DNA from: Pseudotabrizicola sediminis
GTDB taxonomy: Bacteria > Pseudomonadota > Alphaproteobacteria > Rhodobacterales > Rhodobacteraceae
Length of the DNA: 64,000 nt
NCBI RefSeq assembly: GCF_004745575.1
Contig: NZ_RPEM01000002.1
Location: 372,001-436,000, forward strand
Direction of reading: 5' to 3'
The notes under the pieces were generated by a model, which was not told where the DNA came from, did not search any database, and saw nothing but the letters and a program-made list of their open reading frames with translations. Position 1 is the first letter of the stretch. Each line of letters opens with the position of its first letter. This document shows positions 10,377 to 20,435 of this stretch, piece by piece. The position numbers and the translations under genes are program-made.

Positions 10377-10735
10377 CCTGCAAGCTCCCGTTGCCCGCAC
10401 CGCAGCGCGGACTGATTTCGGTCAGATTCGGTATCCGGGCCAATAGGATACCGGTGGCGCCCAGGGCCATTGGTCGACACAAGTCGCGTATAACACAGCG
10501 ATGACGTTTCGGAACAGGCGGCATCACCACAGTTAGCGCAACCATCCGCAGTTTAGCGCAACCATTTCCCATCTGGTCATGGAAGTGAGGCAAATTAGCC
10601 ATTCCTTGGCAATTATCTTGTCAGATGGGAACCGAAACCGAGGTGATTCGCAGTTCGTTGTTGATTCCGTTAACGGTTCCACGGATCATGGTGCAAAAAT
10701 AAGCGTATACGGGCAGTCACAAGGATACTCACACC
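10377..10735. promoter_or_regulatory. pckA/chvI divergent regulatory region with paired 13-bp direct repeats
   Basis: This 359-base spacer holds no gene. Two exact copies of TTAGCGCAACCAT lie at 10533-10545 and 10553-10565, exactly 20 bp (two helical turns) apart, and the base run CAG precedes both. A perfect palindrome CCGTTAACGG lies at 10667-10676, nearer chvI. This is the layout expected for a dimeric or tandem-binding regulator. ChvI itself is a candidate because ChvI controls pckA in some alphaproteobacteria, but I cannot match the repeat to a known ChvI site. Confidence 0.6.
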
Positions 10736-11437
10736 ATGGCAAGGATCGCCCTTGTTGACGACGACAGGAATATCCTGACGTCGGTCGCAATGACACTGGA
10801 AGCCGAAGGGTTCGAGGTTGAAACCTATAATGACGGTCAGTCGGCCTATGATGCGTTCACACGCCGCATGCCCGACATGGCCGTGCTGGACATCAAGATG
10901 CCGCGCATGGACGGGATGGATCTGTTGCAGCGCATCCGCCAGAAGACCAGCATGCCGGTCATCTTCCTGACGTCAAAGGATGATGAGATTGACGAAGTGC
11001 TCGGCCTGCGGATGGGGGCCGACGACTATGTGAAAAAGCCGTTCAGCCAGCGGCTGCTGGTCGAACGGATCCGGGCGCTGCTGCGCCGTCAGGATGCCAT
11101 CGCCACCGGTGAGGTGGCGGTCACCGAAGAAACCAAGATCATGGAACGCGGCCACCTGCGGATGGACCCGTTGCGCCATTCGGTCAGCTGGAAGGGGCTC
11201 GATGTCTCCCTGACCGTGACCGAATTCATGCTGTTGCAGGCCCTTGCCCAGCGGCCCGGCTTCGTCAAGTCGCGCGATCAGCTGATGGACGTGGCCTATG
11301 ATGATCAGGTCTATGTCGACGATCGCACTATCGACAGCCATATCAAGCGTCTGCGCAAGAAAATGCGCTCGGTGGACGATGAGTTTTCGGCCATCGAAAC
11401 GCTGTATGGCATTGGCTATCGCTACAACGAAGCATGA
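10736..11437 (+). CDS. chvI: response regulator ChvI (OmpR family)
   Basis: This 233-residue response regulator belongs to the ChvG/ChvI system that responds to acid or envelope stress. The receiver domain has the acidic pocket Asp8-Asp10, the phosphoacceptor Asp52 in [12 protein letters not shown], the switch Thr in FLTSKDDE, and the conserved Lys in VKKPF. The C-terminal winged helix (about 130-233) ends with [14 protein letters not shown] and [10 protein letters not shown], standard for OmpR/PhoB-type regulators. Its stop overlaps the chvG start by 4 bases (ATGA). Confidence 0.95.
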   Translation: MARIALVDDDRNILTSVAMTLEAEGFEVETYNDGQSAYDAFTRRMPDMAVLDIKMPRMDGMDLLQRIRQKTSMPVIFLTSKDDEIDEVLGLRMGADDYVKKPFSQRLLVERIRALLRRQDAIATGEVAVTEETKIMERGHLRMDPLRHSVSWKGLDVSLTVTEFMLLQALAQRPGFVKSRDQLMDVAYDDQVYVDDRTIDSHIKRLRKKMRSVDDEFSAIETLYGIGYRYNEA

Positions 11438-13137
11438 CCGCTATGCCCCAGGCCGGCCCCAGGGATCCACAGAACCCAAAGGGCGGTGACGTCCTTCTGA
11501 GTGAGGATTGGGTCTCGCCCGAGGCGGCCGACCCGGTTTTGCGCGAAAGCCGGGGGCGGCGCAGCCTGGTGTCGCTGAACCGTTCGCCGCTGGCGCGCAA
11601 GATCATCATCTTCAATCTGATGGCGCTATTGGTGCTGGTTGCGGGCGTATTGTTCCTCAACCCGTTCCGCGACAGCCTTGTGGTGCAGCGCGAACAGGCC
11701 TTTGTGACCGAGGCGCAACTGGTCGCCGATGTGTTCGAGGCGCGCCTGCCAGCCCAAGGCGTGGTCGATATGGGCCCGGACAGCCTTTTTGCGCAATCGA
11801 TCGGGGATATCAGCCTCAGCTCTGGCACCTCGATCCTTGTGATCGAAAAGGGTGGCCGCGTGGTGGGGTCCGCCACTGGCGGAACGCGGGTTCCGGTGGA
11901 CGGGGAAGATCAGTCGACCCTGATCACCGACTTTCTGAATGCGGTCTGGGAGAATGCCTCTGCGCTGGTGGCCTCTAATGGCGGGCGGGGCGCGGCCATA
12001 GAGCCCGAAAGCCTGGCACGCGCCCTGTTTGAACGGGCAATGGCCGGGCAGACGGCGGTCAACCTTGGCACCGGTGCCGAAGGCGGCGCGCTGTTTTCGG
12101 TGGTCAGCCCGGTTGAACGGGCCGGTGAGGTGCTGGCCGTCGTCGCTCTGATCAGCGCCGAGGGCGAGATTGACGCACTGGTGCGCAACGAACGCGAACA
12201 GATCCTGCAGATGTTTCTGGTGGCGCTTTTGGTGTCCATCGGGCTCAGCCTTGTGCTGGCCTCTACCATCGCCAACCCGCTGTCGGATCTGGCCGCCGCC
12301 GCCGAACTGGGCCACGACCGGGATGCGCGCAAGATGCAGCCGGGGCGCATCCGCATCCCCGATCTTGCCGGGCGCCCCGATGAAATCGGGCGGCTGTCGG
12401 TGGCCCTGCGCGGCATGGTGGCCGCCCTTTACGACCGGATTGACGCCAATGAACAATTCGCCGCCGATGTGGCACATGAAATCAAGAACCCGCTGGCCAG
12501 CCTGCGCTCTGCCGTGGCCTCGATGCATCTGGCCAAACGCGACGACCAGCGCACCCGTCTGCTGGACGTGATCGACCATGACGTGCGCCGCCTTGATCGT
12601 CTGGTCAGTGACATCTCCAATGCCTCGCGGCTCGACAGCGAGTTGGTCAAGGAAGAGGAAGAGAATTTCAACCTGACCAAGACCCTGCAAAACCTGTGCG
12701 ACTATCTGGGCCAGCAGGCGAACGAAAAGGGGGTCGAACTGATCACCGATTTCCCGGCGGACCCGATCATGATTTCCGGGCTGGAGGCGCGTCTGGCGCA
12801 GGTTTTTGTCAACCTGATCTCCAACGCGGTGTCGTTCTGCGACGAAGGCGATGCCGTGCGGGTCTGGACCCGCAAGCGCGACAACCGTGTGCTGGTCGTG
12901 GTCGAAGACACCGGCCCCGGCATTCCCGAACAGGCGCTGACCAAGGTGTTCAAGCGGTTCTATTCCGAACGCCCGCAGGGCCAGTTCGGCAATAACTCCG
13001 GCCTTGGCCTGTCGATCTCCAAGCAGATCGTCGAGGCGCATGGCGGCGTGATCTGGGCCGAAAACATCCGCCCCACCAACGCCGATGCCACCTCTGACCC
13101 GCTGGGCGCACGGTTCATCGTCGGCCTGCCGGTCTGA
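11434..13137 (+). CDS. chvG: sensor histidine kinase ChvG
   Basis: This is the membrane sensor kinase partner of ChvI, 567 residues long. A first transmembrane segment lies near residues 55-72 ([19 protein letters not shown]) and a second near 255-275 ([18 protein letters not shown]), enclosing a periplasmic sensor region. Next come a HAMP linker and the H-box [15 protein letters not shown], with phosphorylated His348. The ATPase domain shows [17 protein letters not shown] and [16 protein letters not shown]. The cytoplasmic N-terminus of about 50 residues is Pro- and acid-rich. It is translationally coupled to chvI. Confidence 0.94.
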   Translation: MTAMPQAGPRDPQNPKGGDVLLSEDWVSPEAADPVLRESRGRRSLVSLNRSPLARKIIIFNLMALLVLVAGVLFLNPFRDSLVVQREQAFVTEAQLVADVFEARLPAQGVVDMGPDSLFAQSIGDISLSSGTSILVIEKGGRVVGSATGGTRVPVDGEDQSTLITDFLNAVWENASALVASNGGRGAAIEPESLARALFERAMAGQTAVNLGTGAEGGALFSVVSPVERAGEVLAVVALISAEGEIDALVRNEREQILQMFLVALLVSIGLSLVLASTIANPLSDLAAAAELGHDRDARKMQPGRIRIPDLAGRPDEIGRLSVALRGMVAALYDRIDANEQFAADVAHEIKNPLASLRSAVASMHLAKRDDQRTRLLDVIDHDVRRLDRLVSDISNASRLDSELVKEEEENFNLTKTLQNLCDYLGQQANEKGVELITDFPADPIMISGLEARLAQVFVNLISNAVSFCDEGDAVRVWTRKRDNRVLVVVEDTGPGIPEQALTKVFKRFYSERPQGQFGNNSGLGLSISKQIVEAHGGVIWAENIRPTNADATSDPLGARFIVGLPV

Positions 13138-13157
13138 GGTCGGAGCAGGTCGGGGTC

Positions 13158-13580
13158 ATGACGGCACCGCTGATCCTTCACGCCACCACCGTCGCCTTTG
13201 AGGGGCGCGCCATCCTGCTGACCGGCGCATCGGGCAGCGGCAAATCTTCACTGGCGCTGCAACTGATGGCCATCGGGGCGACATTGGTGGCCGATGACCA
13301 GACCGTGCTGACCCTGGACGGCACGCAGATCATCGCCAGTTGCCCCGCGCCCATTTCCGGGCTGATCGAAGCGCGGGGTGTTGGCCTTCTCAACGTGCCG
13401 CATCTGGCGCAGGCCACCGTGGCGCTTGTGGTCGATCTGGACCATGCAGAAACCGACCGTCTGCCTGTTTATCAGCATATCACCATAATGCGACAGCGGC
13501 TTTCCCTTGTACTTGGCAGCAAATCGGCCCATTTTCCTTCTTCGCTCAAACACTATCTTCTGTATGGGCGCCAGGATTAG
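13158..13580 (+). CDS. hprK: HPr kinase/phosphorylase (short alphaproteobacterial form)
   Basis: HprK phosphorylates HPr on Ser46 and couples nutrient state to the PTS-Ntr relay. At 140 residues it is the short form common in alphaproteobacteria: it keeps only the catalytic domain and lacks the N-terminal half found in Firmicutes. The P-loop GASGSGKS is at 23-30, VADDQ follows at about 47-51, and the signature [18 protein letters not shown] is near 69-86. Its target Ser46 is conserved in the HPr encoded 1.4 kb downstream. The gene starts 20 bases after chvG. Confidence 0.92.
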   Translation: MTAPLILHATTVAFEGRAILLTGASGSGKSSLALQLMAIGATLVADDQTVLTLDGTQIIASCPAPISGLIEARGVGLLNVPHLAQATVALVVDLDHAETDRLPVYQHITIMRQRLSLVLGSKSAHFPSSLKHYLLYGRQD

Positions 13581-13593
13581 CAGGCTGGAAAAC

Positions 13594-14529
13594 GTGGCAG
13601 ATACCGCTCATCTTCACCCAACGGACCATGAGGTGGTTCTGGTGACTGGCCCGTCCGGGGCCGGCAGATCCACTGCGGTCAACGCGCTGGAGGATCTGGG
13701 GTATGAGGTGATCGACAACCTGCCACTGTCGCTGGTTCCCCGTCTGATCGACGGGCCGCCGACCGCGCAACCGCTCGCCCTTGGCCTTGATGTCCGCAAC
13801 CGCGATTTTGCCGCCTCCAGCCTGATCGAACTGATCGACCGGTTGACCCGCGATCCCCGCGTGCAGCTGACGGTGCTTTATCTTGATTGCCAGCCCGCCG
13901 TTCTGGTGCAGCGCTACAGCGAAACCCGCCGCCGCCACCCGCTTGCCCCCAGCGACAGCCCCGAAGCCGGGATCGAGCGTGAAATTGACCTGCTCGCACC
14001 CATCCGGGCCCGCGCCGACCACCTGATCGACACCACCGATCTGACCGTGCACGGGCTTAAGGCCGAAGTTGCGCGCTGGTTTGCCCGGGGGCAGGGGCCG
14101 ACCCTGTCGGTCTCGGTGCAAAGCTTCAGCTACAAACGTGGCGTGCCGCGCGGGGTCGATCTGGTGTTCGACTGCCGTTTCTTGCGCAATCCGCATTGGG
14201 AGCCGGCCCTGCGCGGCCATGATGGCCGCGATTCGCAGGTGGTGGACCACATCCGCGCCGACCCCCGCTTTGCCGAATTCACCCAAAGGGTGAGTGGGTT
14301 GATCACCTTTCTCCTTCCGGCCCATCTGGATGAGGGGCGTTCGCATGTCAGCATTGCCTTCGGCTGTACTGGCGGGCAACACAGGTCTGTTGCCGTAGCG
14401 GAAATGATGGCTGACACCCTTGCAGAGTCTGGCTGGGCAGTGTCAAAACGGCATCGGGAACTGGAACGACGGGCGGCCGCCGATCCATCGGCCACGGGCG
14501 TGCAGGCAACAAGGATGGACTGCGTTTGA
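13594..14529 (+). CDS. rapZ: RNase adapter protein RapZ (P-loop)
   Basis: RapZ (YvcJ family) is a nucleotide-binding protein. In enterobacteria it directs RNase E to GlmZ and senses glucosamine-6-phosphate; its role in alphaproteobacteria is less clear. The P-loop is GPSGAGRST (19-27) with [17 protein letters not shown] after it. The C-terminal domain contains [21 protein letters not shown] and the conserved [16 protein letters not shown] chose the GTG at 13594 because it places the P-loop at the usual distance from the start. An ATG at 13564, overlapping hprK, is the alternative. The stop overlaps the next start. Confidence 0.9.
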   Translation: MADTAHLHPTDHEVVLVTGPSGAGRSTAVNALEDLGYEVIDNLPLSLVPRLIDGPPTAQPLALGLDVRNRDFAASSLIELIDRLTRDPRVQLTVLYLDCQPAVLVQRYSETRRRHPLAPSDSPEAGIEREIDLLAPIRARADHLIDTTDLTVHGLKAEVARWFARGQGPTLSVSVQSFSYKRGVPRGVDLVFDCRFLRNPHWEPALRGHDGRDSQVVDHIRADPRFAEFTQRVSGLITFLLPAHLDEGRSHVSIAFGCTGGQHRSVAVAEMMADTLAESGWAVSKRHRELERRAAADPSATGVQATRMDCV

Positions 14530-14921
14530 TCGGAATCGTGATCGTGGCACATGGCGGCCTTGCGCGCGAATATCTCGCCGCCGTCGAACATGTCGTCGGC
14601 CCGCAAATCGGCATGCGCGCCATTTCCATCGAAGATGACCATGACCGCGCCGCCAAGCAGTCTGAGATCTGCGGCGCTGCGGATGCGGTTGATCAGGGCG
14701 CAGGCGTTGTGGTGGTTACCGACATGTTCGGCGGCTCGCCTTCCAACCTGTCGCTCATGGCCTGCTGCGGCCCCGACCGCCGGATCATCTATGGCGCAAA
14801 CCTGCCGATGCTGATCAAACTCGCCAAAACCCGCGACGTTCCGGTGGCAACGGCGGTGGCCGCGGCGCTGGATGCCGGGCGCAAATACATCAACAGCCTC
14901 GACCTGGGCGGAGGGGCCTGA
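14526..14921 (+). CDS. PTS EIIA component, mannose (ManX) family
   Basis: This 131-residue EIIA-Man type protein is probably a phosphate acceptor in the PTS-Ntr regulatory relay and not a sugar transporter part, since no EIIB or EIIC gene is linked. It starts [17 protein letters not shown], with His9 as the expected phosphorylation site, and has [14 protein letters not shown] near 62-75, a family signature. Translation starts at a TTG that overlaps the rapZ stop (TTGA). HPr follows three bases after its stop. Confidence 0.9.
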   Translation: MIGIVIVAHGGLAREYLAAVEHVVGPQIGMRAISIEDDHDRAAKQSEICGAADAVDQGAGVVVVTDMFGGSPSNLSLMACCGPDRRIIYGANLPMLIKLAKTRDVPVATAVAAALDAGRKYINSLDLGGGA

Positions 14922-14923
14922 AT

Positions 14924-15193
14924 TTGGTGGATAAAACGCTTCATATCGTCAACGAAAAGGGCCTTCACGCCCGGGCAAGCGCCAAGTTCGTCGAAGTGGT
15001 CGAAGCGCATGACGCACAGGCGCAGGTTACCAAGGACGGCATGACCGTGTCGGGTGATTCCATCATGGGGCTTTTGATGTTGGCAGCTTCTCGCGGAACC
15101 TCTATTGAGATACGAACCACGGGGGCCGAGGCGGACCCTTTGGCCGAGGCGCTCAGCGTGCTGGTGGCCAACCGCTTCGGAGAAGAGTACTGA
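14924..15193 (+). CDS. ptsH: phosphocarrier protein HPr
   Basis: This 89-residue HPr accepts phosphate from EI-Ntr on His15 (GLHARASAKF) and from HprK on Ser46 (SGDSIMGLLML). Both residues are present, so both controls are possible. The start is TTG at 14924, with GAGGGG 7 bases upstream; the GTG at 14927 is an equal alternative that shortens the protein by one residue. EI-Ntr (ptsP) is not in the window. It is the last gene of the chvI-chvG-hprK-rapZ-EIIA-ptsH run. Confidence 0.94.
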   Translation: MVDKTLHIVNEKGLHARASAKFVEVVEAHDAQAQVTKDGMTVSGDSIMGLLMLAASRGTSIEIRTTGAEADPLAEALSVLVANRFGEEY

Positions 15194-15201
15194 GCCACTG
15201 A

Positions 15202-16107
15202 GTGGTGCAGAAAGGCCGACGGATCGTGACCGAACATCCGCAGATAGAGACCCATATTCGCAACGGGGCCCGTCGCGGGCTGCCGGAGCGACCCTATGAC
15301 ATGCGCCGCCTTTCCTATGCCGGCAGTTTTTCCAACCCGGTCAAGGCCGGGGCAATCCGCGCCATCGAATGGCTGACCGCCAAAATCACCCTGCTGCGGC
15401 TGATCCGCGAGTTTGAACGCGCGGGGGCGCCTTTCGGCTCGCCGTTCTGGCCCAAGGCCTTGCGCCATATGGGTATCCGCATCGACACCCCGCCGGAAGA
15501 GGTGGCGCATATTCCGCCAACCGGCCCGGTTGTTGTGGTGTCAAACCACCCGCATGGTCTGGTCGACGGCATGATTCTTGCCGAAATCGTTAACCGGGTG
15601 CGGTCAGATTTCAAGATCCTGACCCGTTCCCTGCTGACGGGCATTCCCGAGGTCGAGGAATTCATGATCCCGGTGCCTTTCCCGCATGAAGAAAATGCGC
15701 GCGAGGCGGGGCTGGTCATGCGCAACGAGACGATGGAGCATCTCAAGCGCGGCGGCGTCATCATCCTGTTCCCCGCGGGCAAGGTCGCGATGTCCGAAGG
15801 CTTCTTCGGCCCTGCGGTCGAATCGGAATGGAATGTCTTTACCCACAAGATGATCCAGCGTTCAGGGGCCACCATTGTGCCGGTGCATTTCACCGGCCAG
15901 AACAGCCGGGTGTTTCTGATCGCCAACAAACTGTCCGATACCCTGCGTCAGGGCCTGCTGCTTTATGAAATCAAGCGCGCCCTGTTCAAACCACAGCGCC
16001 CCCATATCGGGGCCGCCATCCCGGCGTCCGAACTGGCGAAGTGGGAAGGCAACCCGCGCGGTTTTCTGGCCTGGCTGCGCCAGCATACGCTTGACCTGGG
16101 GACATAA
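15202..16107 (+). CDS. lysophospholipid acyltransferase family protein
   Basis: This 301-residue PlsC-superfamily acyltransferase has the catalytic block SNHPHGLVDG at 114-123, the H-x5-D variant typical of the hemolysin-like or OlsA-like branch. The second block FPAGKVAMSEG and the third GATIVPVHFTGQNSRVF follow. It probably acylates a lysophospholipid or lyso-ornithine lipid at the inner membrane. The start is uncertain: GTGs at 15202, 15205 and 15226 are in frame, and AAAGG at 15211-15215 favours 15226. It starts 8 bases after ptsH and may be co-transcribed. Confidence 0.82.
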   Translation: MVQKGRRIVTEHPQIETHIRNGARRGLPERPYDMRRLSYAGSFSNPVKAGAIRAIEWLTAKITLLRLIREFERAGAPFGSPFWPKALRHMGIRIDTPPEEVAHIPPTGPVVVVSNHPHGLVDGMILAEIVNRVRSDFKILTRSLLTGIPEVEEFMIPVPFPHEENAREAGLVMRNETMEHLKRGGVIILFPAGKVAMSEGFFGPAVESEWNVFTHKMIQRSGATIVPVHFTGQNSRVFLIANKLSDTLRQGLLLYEIKRALFKPQRPHIGAAIPASELAKWEGNPRGFLAWLRQHTLDLGT

Positions 16108-16108
16108 C

Positions 16109-16132
16109 CGCGCGCGCCGGAAGGCACGCGCG
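16109..16132. terminator. hairpin between convergent genes
   Basis: A 10-bp stem with one mismatch (CGCGCGCGCC / GGCACGCGCG) and a GGAA loop fills the 32-base gap between the acyltransferase and hbd stops. It could end transcription from both sides; no T-tract is evident. Confidence 0.6.
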
Positions 16133-16139
16133 AATGTTC

Positions 16140-17015
16140 TCAACGTGTGGGCACCGGCGTTTCGCCGCGATAGTCATAGAACCCTCGCTGGGTCTTGCGG
16201 CCCAGCCAGCCGGCCTCGACATATTTGGTCAGCAGCGGGCAGGGCCGGTATTTCGTATCCGCCAGCCCGTCATGCAGCACGTTCATGATGGCAAGGCAGG
16301 TGTCCAGCCCGATGAAATCCGCCAGTTCCAGCGGACCCATCGGATGATTGGCCCCCAGTTTCAGCGATTCGTCGATCGACTTGACCGAGCCAACCCCCTC
16401 ATACAGCGTATAAACCGCCTCGTTGATCATCGGCATCAGGATGCGGTTGACGATGAAGGCGGGGAAATCCTCAGCACTGGCAGCGGTTTTGCCCAGCTTG
16501 CGCACCACCGCATGCATCGCATCCCAGGTTTCCTGATCGGTGGCGATGCCCCGGATCAATTCCACCAGCTGCATCACCGGCACCGGGTTCATGAAATGGA
16601 AACCCATGAACTTTTCCGGCCGGTCGGTGCGGCTGGCCAGCCGGGTGATCGAAATGGACGAGGTGTTCGAGGTCAGAATCGTGTGCGGCTTGAGATGCGG
16701 CAATAGGTCTTCGAAGATCGCCTGCTTGACCGTCTCGCGCTCGGTCGCGGCTTCGATGATCAGGTCACACGGCCCGACTTCGGCCAGGACCAGCGTGGTC
16801 TTGATCCGCGACATGGCGGCCGCCTTGTCTTCGGCGCTGACTTTGCCGCGCGTGACCTGCCGTTCGATATTGCGGTCGATGAGCGCGATGGCATTGGTCA
16901 GCGCCGCTTCGTTCACATCTGTCAGGATCACATGATATCCGGCAAGGGCAAAGACATGGGCAATGCCATTGCCCATCTGCCCGGCCCCAACCACGCCCAC
17001 GCTCGATATGTCCAT
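16140..17015 (-). CDS. hbd: 3-hydroxybutyryl-CoA dehydrogenase
   Basis: This 291-residue NAD(P)-dependent enzyme interconverts 3-hydroxybutyryl-CoA and acetoacetyl-CoA, in fatty-acid or polyhydroxybutyrate metabolism and feeding the ethylmalonyl-CoA pathway. The Rossmann motif GAGQMG is at 10-15. The catalytic His lies in GFHFMNPVPVM and the C-terminal domain carries NHPMGPLELADFIGLD. The start at 17015 (MDISSVGVVGAGQ) gives the normal length; the open frame upstream is not homologous. Such a gene near etfAB is common in this family. Confidence 0.94.
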   Translation of the reverse strand: MDISSVGVVGAGQMGNGIAHVFALAGYHVILTDVNEAALTNAIALIDRNIERQVTRGKVSAEDKAAAMSRIKTTLVLAEVGPCDLIIEAATERETVKQAIFEDLLPHLKPHTILTSNTSSISITRLASRTDRPEKFMGFHFMNPVPVMQLVELIRGIATDQETWDAMHAVVRKLGKTAASAEDFPAFIVNRILMPMINEAVYTLYEGVGSVKSIDESLKLGANHPMGPLELADFIGLDTCLAIMNVLHDGLADTKYRPCPLLTKYVEAGWLGRKTQRGFYDYRGETPVPTR

Positions 17016-17177
17016 CCCGGATGTCCTTTTTCTACTTTTGGCGCAACCATAGGCGCGGCACCCCGACGGGGCAAGGGCGCTGCGTTGCAGCGCATTTGCC
17101 TCAAATCCCGCAATTAGCGGATTGGTAACGGAAACCTGTGAATCTGCCCGCGGGTGACTAAAATTGTGGTGGGTGTA

Positions 17178-18005
17178 ATGACATATGAAAAACCGGGCGC
17201 CGGTGCGCTCGACTATTACCCATGTCGGTATGGCGCGTCCCGGGTCACGTTCCGTGGTCCGCGCCGCGATCTGGACCGGCCCTATGTGGTCATGCTGGGC
17301 GGCACGGAGACCTATGGCAAATTCGTGCCCGAGCCGTTTCCGGCGCTGGTCGACTCGGCAACCGGCCTGCGTGTGGTCAATCTGGGCGTCGTCAATGCGG
17401 GGCTCGACCTGTACCTCAAAGACCCCGGCCTGCTCGACATCGCGGCGCGCGCCGAAGTGGCCGTGGTGCAGATCGTGGGCGCGCAAAACCTCAGCAACCG
17501 TTTCTATTCGGTGCACGCCCGTCGCAATGACCGGTTTCTGTGTGCCTCGCCGGTCCTGCGCAACCTATATGACGAGGTGGTTTTTACCGAATTCAGTTTC
17601 ACCCGTCACATGCTGCACGCCCTGCAAGCGCTCTCGGCCGACCGGTTCGAGGTGGTGGCCGAAGAGCTGCGCACCGCCTGGGTCGCCCGGATGAAAACGC
17701 TGCTGGCCTCGCTGCCCTGCCCGACCCTTCTTCTGTGGATCGGCGATACCCCGCCTCCTATGCCGGGGCGGCGGTCTGATCTGGCCCAGAATCCGCTGCT
17801 TGTCGATGCTGAAATGGTCGCTGCCCTGCGCGTCCGGGCGACCTGCTATCTTGAAATCGCGCCCTCGGCTGCGGCCTTGGCGCGCGGCACGTCCGGCATG
17901 GCTTTTTCAGCGCTGGATGAACCGGCGGCACAGTCGTTGCCCGGCCCGGCCGTCCACCGCCAGATCGCTGATCAGCTGGGGCCAGAGCTTTTGCGTCTGC
18001 TGTAA
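17178..18005 (+). CDS. DUF6473-like protein of unknown function
   Basis: This 275-residue soluble protein begins MTYEKPGAGALDYYPCRYG and contains MLGGTETYGKFVPEPFPALV, VVNLGVVNAGLDLYLKDP and GAQNLSNRFYSVHARRND. I recognise the pattern as the Rhodobacteraceae-rich DUF6473 family. The GG-x-E-TYG and NAGLD blocks suggest an SGNH-hydrolase-like fold, but this is inference and I assign no activity. I chose the ATG at 17178; an in-frame GTG at 17154 would add eight residues. It is divergent from hbd and ends at a hairpin. Confidence 0.7.
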   Translation: MTYEKPGAGALDYYPCRYGASRVTFRGPRRDLDRPYVVMLGGTETYGKFVPEPFPALVDSATGLRVVNLGVVNAGLDLYLKDPGLLDIAARAEVAVVQIVGAQNLSNRFYSVHARRNDRFLCASPVLRNLYDEVVFTEFSFTRHMLHALQALSADRFEVVAEELRTAWVARMKTLLASLPCPTLLLWIGDTPPPMPGRRSDLAQNPLLVDAEMVAALRVRATCYLEIAPSAAALARGTSGMAFSALDEPAAQSLPGPAVHRQIADQLGPELLRLL

Positions 18006-18012
18006 ACGCAAA

Positions 18013-18035
18013 CGGGCACCCGCATGGGGTGCCCG
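18013..18035. terminator. bidirectional hairpin
   Basis: A perfect 9-bp stem CGGGCACCC / GGGTGCCCG with loop GCATG lies between the stops of the DUF6473-like gene and etfA. CAAAC before it and CGCAAAT after it give no long T-tract. Confidence 0.7.
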
Positions 18036-18059
18036 CCGCAAATGCACAGTGTCAAAGCC

Positions 18060-18983
18060 TTACAGCTTTTCGGTCAGCTCCGGCACAAGGGTGAACAGGT
18101 CGCCCACCAGCCCGTAATCGGCCACCTGGAAAATCGGGGCCTCTTCATCCTTGTTGATCGCCACGATCACCTTGCTGTCCTTCATCCCGGCAAGGTGCTG
18201 GATCGCACCCGAAATCCCCACCGCGACATAGAGCTTCGGTGCCACAACCTTGCCGGTCTGCCCGACCTGCCAATCGTTCGGTGCATAGCCCGAATCGACC
18301 GCTGCGCGGCTTGCACCGACGGCAGCGCCCAACTTGTCGGCCAGCCCTTCGATCAGCTTGAAGTCCTCTTCCGAGCCTACGCCACGCCCGCCCGACACGA
18401 CAATGCCTGCACTGGTCAGGTCTGGCCGGTCGCTGGACGCCACCTTGTCCTCTACCCAGGACGACAGGGCCTCCACCGGGCCGCTCACCGGCTCTACCGC
18501 GACAGAGCCACCCGATCCCACGCCGGTAAAGTTTGCGGTGCGGATGGTCATCACCTTGGTCGCGTCAGACGACTTCACGGTCTGGATGGCATTGCCGGCA
18601 TAGATCGGGCGTTCAAACGTGTCGGCGTCAATCACCGCAGTGACATCCGACAGCACCATCACATCCAAGAGCGCTGCCACGCGCGGCATCACATTCTTGC
18701 AAAACGCGGTCGAAGCCCCGGCGATGTGGGAATAATCCCCGGCCAAAGACACGATCAGCGCGGCGGTCGATTCCGCCAGCCCGTGTTCATAGGCGGCGTC
18801 AGCAGCGAACAGCACCCGCGCCACGTCATCCAGCTTGGCAGCCTCGGCAGCAGCGGATTCACCGCCCTGACCCGCGACCAGAATATGCACATCGCCGAGC
18901 GACTTTACCGCCATTACGGTCTTGGCGACCGCATCGGTGGCCAGTTGCCCGTCATTCACATCGGCAAGAAGCAGAACAGCCAT
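18060..18983 (-). CDS. etfA: electron transfer flavoprotein alpha subunit
   Basis: This is the FAD-binding alpha subunit (307 residues) of ETF. It takes electrons from acyl-CoA dehydrogenases and dimethylglycine/sarcosine dehydrogenases and passes them to ETF:quinone oxidoreductase. The C-terminal FAD domain has [38 protein letters not shown] and the signature [17 protein letters not shown] with [12 protein letters not shown]. Its start overlaps the etfB stop by ATGA. Likely clients encoded in this window are Mcd and the DMGDH-like enzyme. Confidence 0.96.
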   Translation of the reverse strand: MAVLLLADVNDGQLATDAVAKTVMAVKSLGDVHILVAGQGGESAAAEAAKLDDVARVLFAADAAYEHGLAESTAALIVSLAGDYSHIAGASTAFCKNVMPRVAALLDVMVLSDVTAVIDADTFERPIYAGNAIQTVKSSDATKVMTIRTANFTGVGSGGSVAVEPVSGPVEALSSWVEDKVASSDRPDLTSAGIVVSGGRGVGSEEDFKLIEGLADKLGAAVGASRAAVDSGYAPNDWQVGQTGKVVAPKLYVAVGISGAIQHLAGMKDSKVIVAINKDEEAPIFQVADYGLVGDLFTLVPELTEKL

Positions 18984-19744
18984 CAGATCACCCCCGCTTC
19001 GTCTTTGAGTTTTGCAATCAGCTCGTCCACCGAGCCAACCTTGATCCCGGCCTTGCGGCCTGCGGGTTCGACGGTTTTCACCACCGACAGGCGCGGGGCA
19101 ACATCCACGCCGTAATCGGCGGGGGTCTTGGCGGCCAAGGGCTTGGCCTTGGCCTTCATGATATTGGGCAGGCTCGCATAGCGCGGCTCGTTCAGGCGCA
19201 GGTCAACCGTCACAATTGTCGGCATTTTCACGGAAATCGTCTGCAACCCGCCATCAACCTCGCGCGTCACCTGTGCCGTGTCGCCGTCAATCACCAGCTC
19301 GCTGGCGAATGTCGCCTGGCTCCAGCCCAGCAGCGCCGACAACATTTGCCCAGTGGCGTTCATGTCATTGTCGATGGCCTGCTTGCCACACAGCACCAGA
19401 CCCGGCGCTTCTTCCTTGACCACCGCCGCCAGCAGCTTTGCCACGGCCAGCGGCTCGATGTCGGTCTGCACGTTGTCGGTCGCCTCGATCAGGATGGCGC
19501 GGTCCGCCCCCATGGCCAGCGCGGTGCGCAGCGTTTCCTGAGATTGCTTGACCCCGATCGACACCACGACAACCTCGGTCGCGATACCCTTTTCCTTCAG
19601 CCGGATCGCCTCTTCCACGGCAATCTCGTCGAAAGGGTTCATCGACATCTTCACATTGGCCAGATCGACACCGCTACCGTCCGCTTTGACGCGCACTTTC
19701 ACGTTGTAGTCGATCACACGTTTGACGGGCACCAGCACCTTCAT
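18983..19744 (-). CDS. etfB: electron transfer flavoprotein beta subunit
   Basis: This is the AMP-binding beta subunit (253 residues) of ETF. It begins [20 protein letters not shown] and contains [35 protein letters not shown] and [20 protein letters not shown], the recognition-loop region that contacts partner dehydrogenases. It is the first gene of an etfB-etfA pair, with the downstream start coupled by overlap. The 115 bases before it hold the probable promoter. Confidence 0.96.
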   Translation of the reverse strand: MKVLVPVKRVIDYNVKVRVKADGSGVDLANVKMSMNPFDEIAVEEAIRLKEKGIATEVVVVSIGVKQSQETLRTALAMGADRAILIEATDNVQTDIEPLAVAKLLAAVVKEEAPGLVLCGKQAIDNDMNATGQMLSALLGWSQATFASELVIDGDTAQVTREVDGGLQTISVKMPTIVTVDLRLNEPRYASLPNIMKAKAKPLAAKTPADYGVDVAPRLSVVKTVEPAGRKAGIKVGSVDELIAKLKDEAGVI

Positions 19745-19859
19745 CGACGCAAATCTCCTATGGGTTCAAGCTCTCTGCTTGGGTAACTAACGGGTCTGAC
19801 CCGCCCGTGACAGTGCAAAATCGACGCGCCCGGTCGCGGGAACGCCACGTTTCCCCCGA

Positions 19860-20432
19860 TCAGCGGGTCAACCCCGGCACCCACAGCACATCGGCGCGGC
19901 CATCGTCATTGGCAATACGCCCGGCCACAAAGAACCAGTCCGACAGACGGTTCAGGTACTTGACCGCTTCGGCGTTCACCTCTTCCAGCGTGCCCAGTTC
20001 CACCACCAGCCGCTCTGCCCGCCGACAGATGGTGCGGCACAGGTGCAGCTGGGCGGCCAAAGCACTGCCGCCCGGCAGGATGAAGCTGCGCAGCGGTGTC
20101 AGGCGGGCATTATAGGCGTCAATTTCATGCTCCAGCCGGGTGACCTGGCTCTCGATCATCCGCAGTGGCGTGTAGGACAGATCCTTGTCCTTGTGCATGT
20201 CGGGCGTGCACAGGTCGGCCCCCAGATCGAACAGGTCGTTGGAAATCCGGGCCAGCGCCGCATCCATGTCGGCATCCGCGTGCAGGCGGGCAAGGCCGAC
20301 GGTGGCATTGGTTTCATCCACCGTACCATAGGCCGACACCCGCAAACTGTGCTTGGCGACCCGCGCGCCATTGCCCAGCGCAGTTTCCCCGGCATCGCCG
20401 GTCTTTGTGTAGATTTTCGACAGAACGACCAA
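19860..20432 (-). CDS. cob(I)yrinic acid a,c-diamide/cobalamin adenosyltransferase (PduO type)
   Basis: This 190-residue PduO-type adenosyltransferase makes adenosylcobalamin. The N-terminal ATP-binding block is KIYTKTGDAGETALGNGARV, with SLRVSAYGTVDETNA next; the later RTICRRAERLVVEL and LNRLSDWFFVAGR complete the family pattern. Adenosylcobalamin is needed by ethylmalonyl-CoA and methylmalonyl-CoA mutases, which fits the Mcd-containing pathway. The start is a TTG at 20432, three bases after the previous gene's stop, with GGGAG upstream. Confidence 0.9.
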   Translation of the reverse strand: MVVLSKIYTKTGDAGETALGNGARVAKHSLRVSAYGTVDETNATVGLARLHADADMDAALARISNDLFDLGADLCTPDMHKDKDLSYTPLRMIESQVTRLEHEIDAYNARLTPLRSFILPGGSALAAQLHLCRTICRRAERLVVELGTLEEVNAEAVKYLNRLSDWFFVAGRIANDDGRADVLWVPGLTR

Positions 20433-20435
20433 TGC

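Noticed and set aside
10510-10535. Possible sigma-EcfG promoter (GGAAC followed by GTT) between pckA and chvI
   Set aside because: The spacing to GTT is one base short of the accepted range, and CGTT is not formed.
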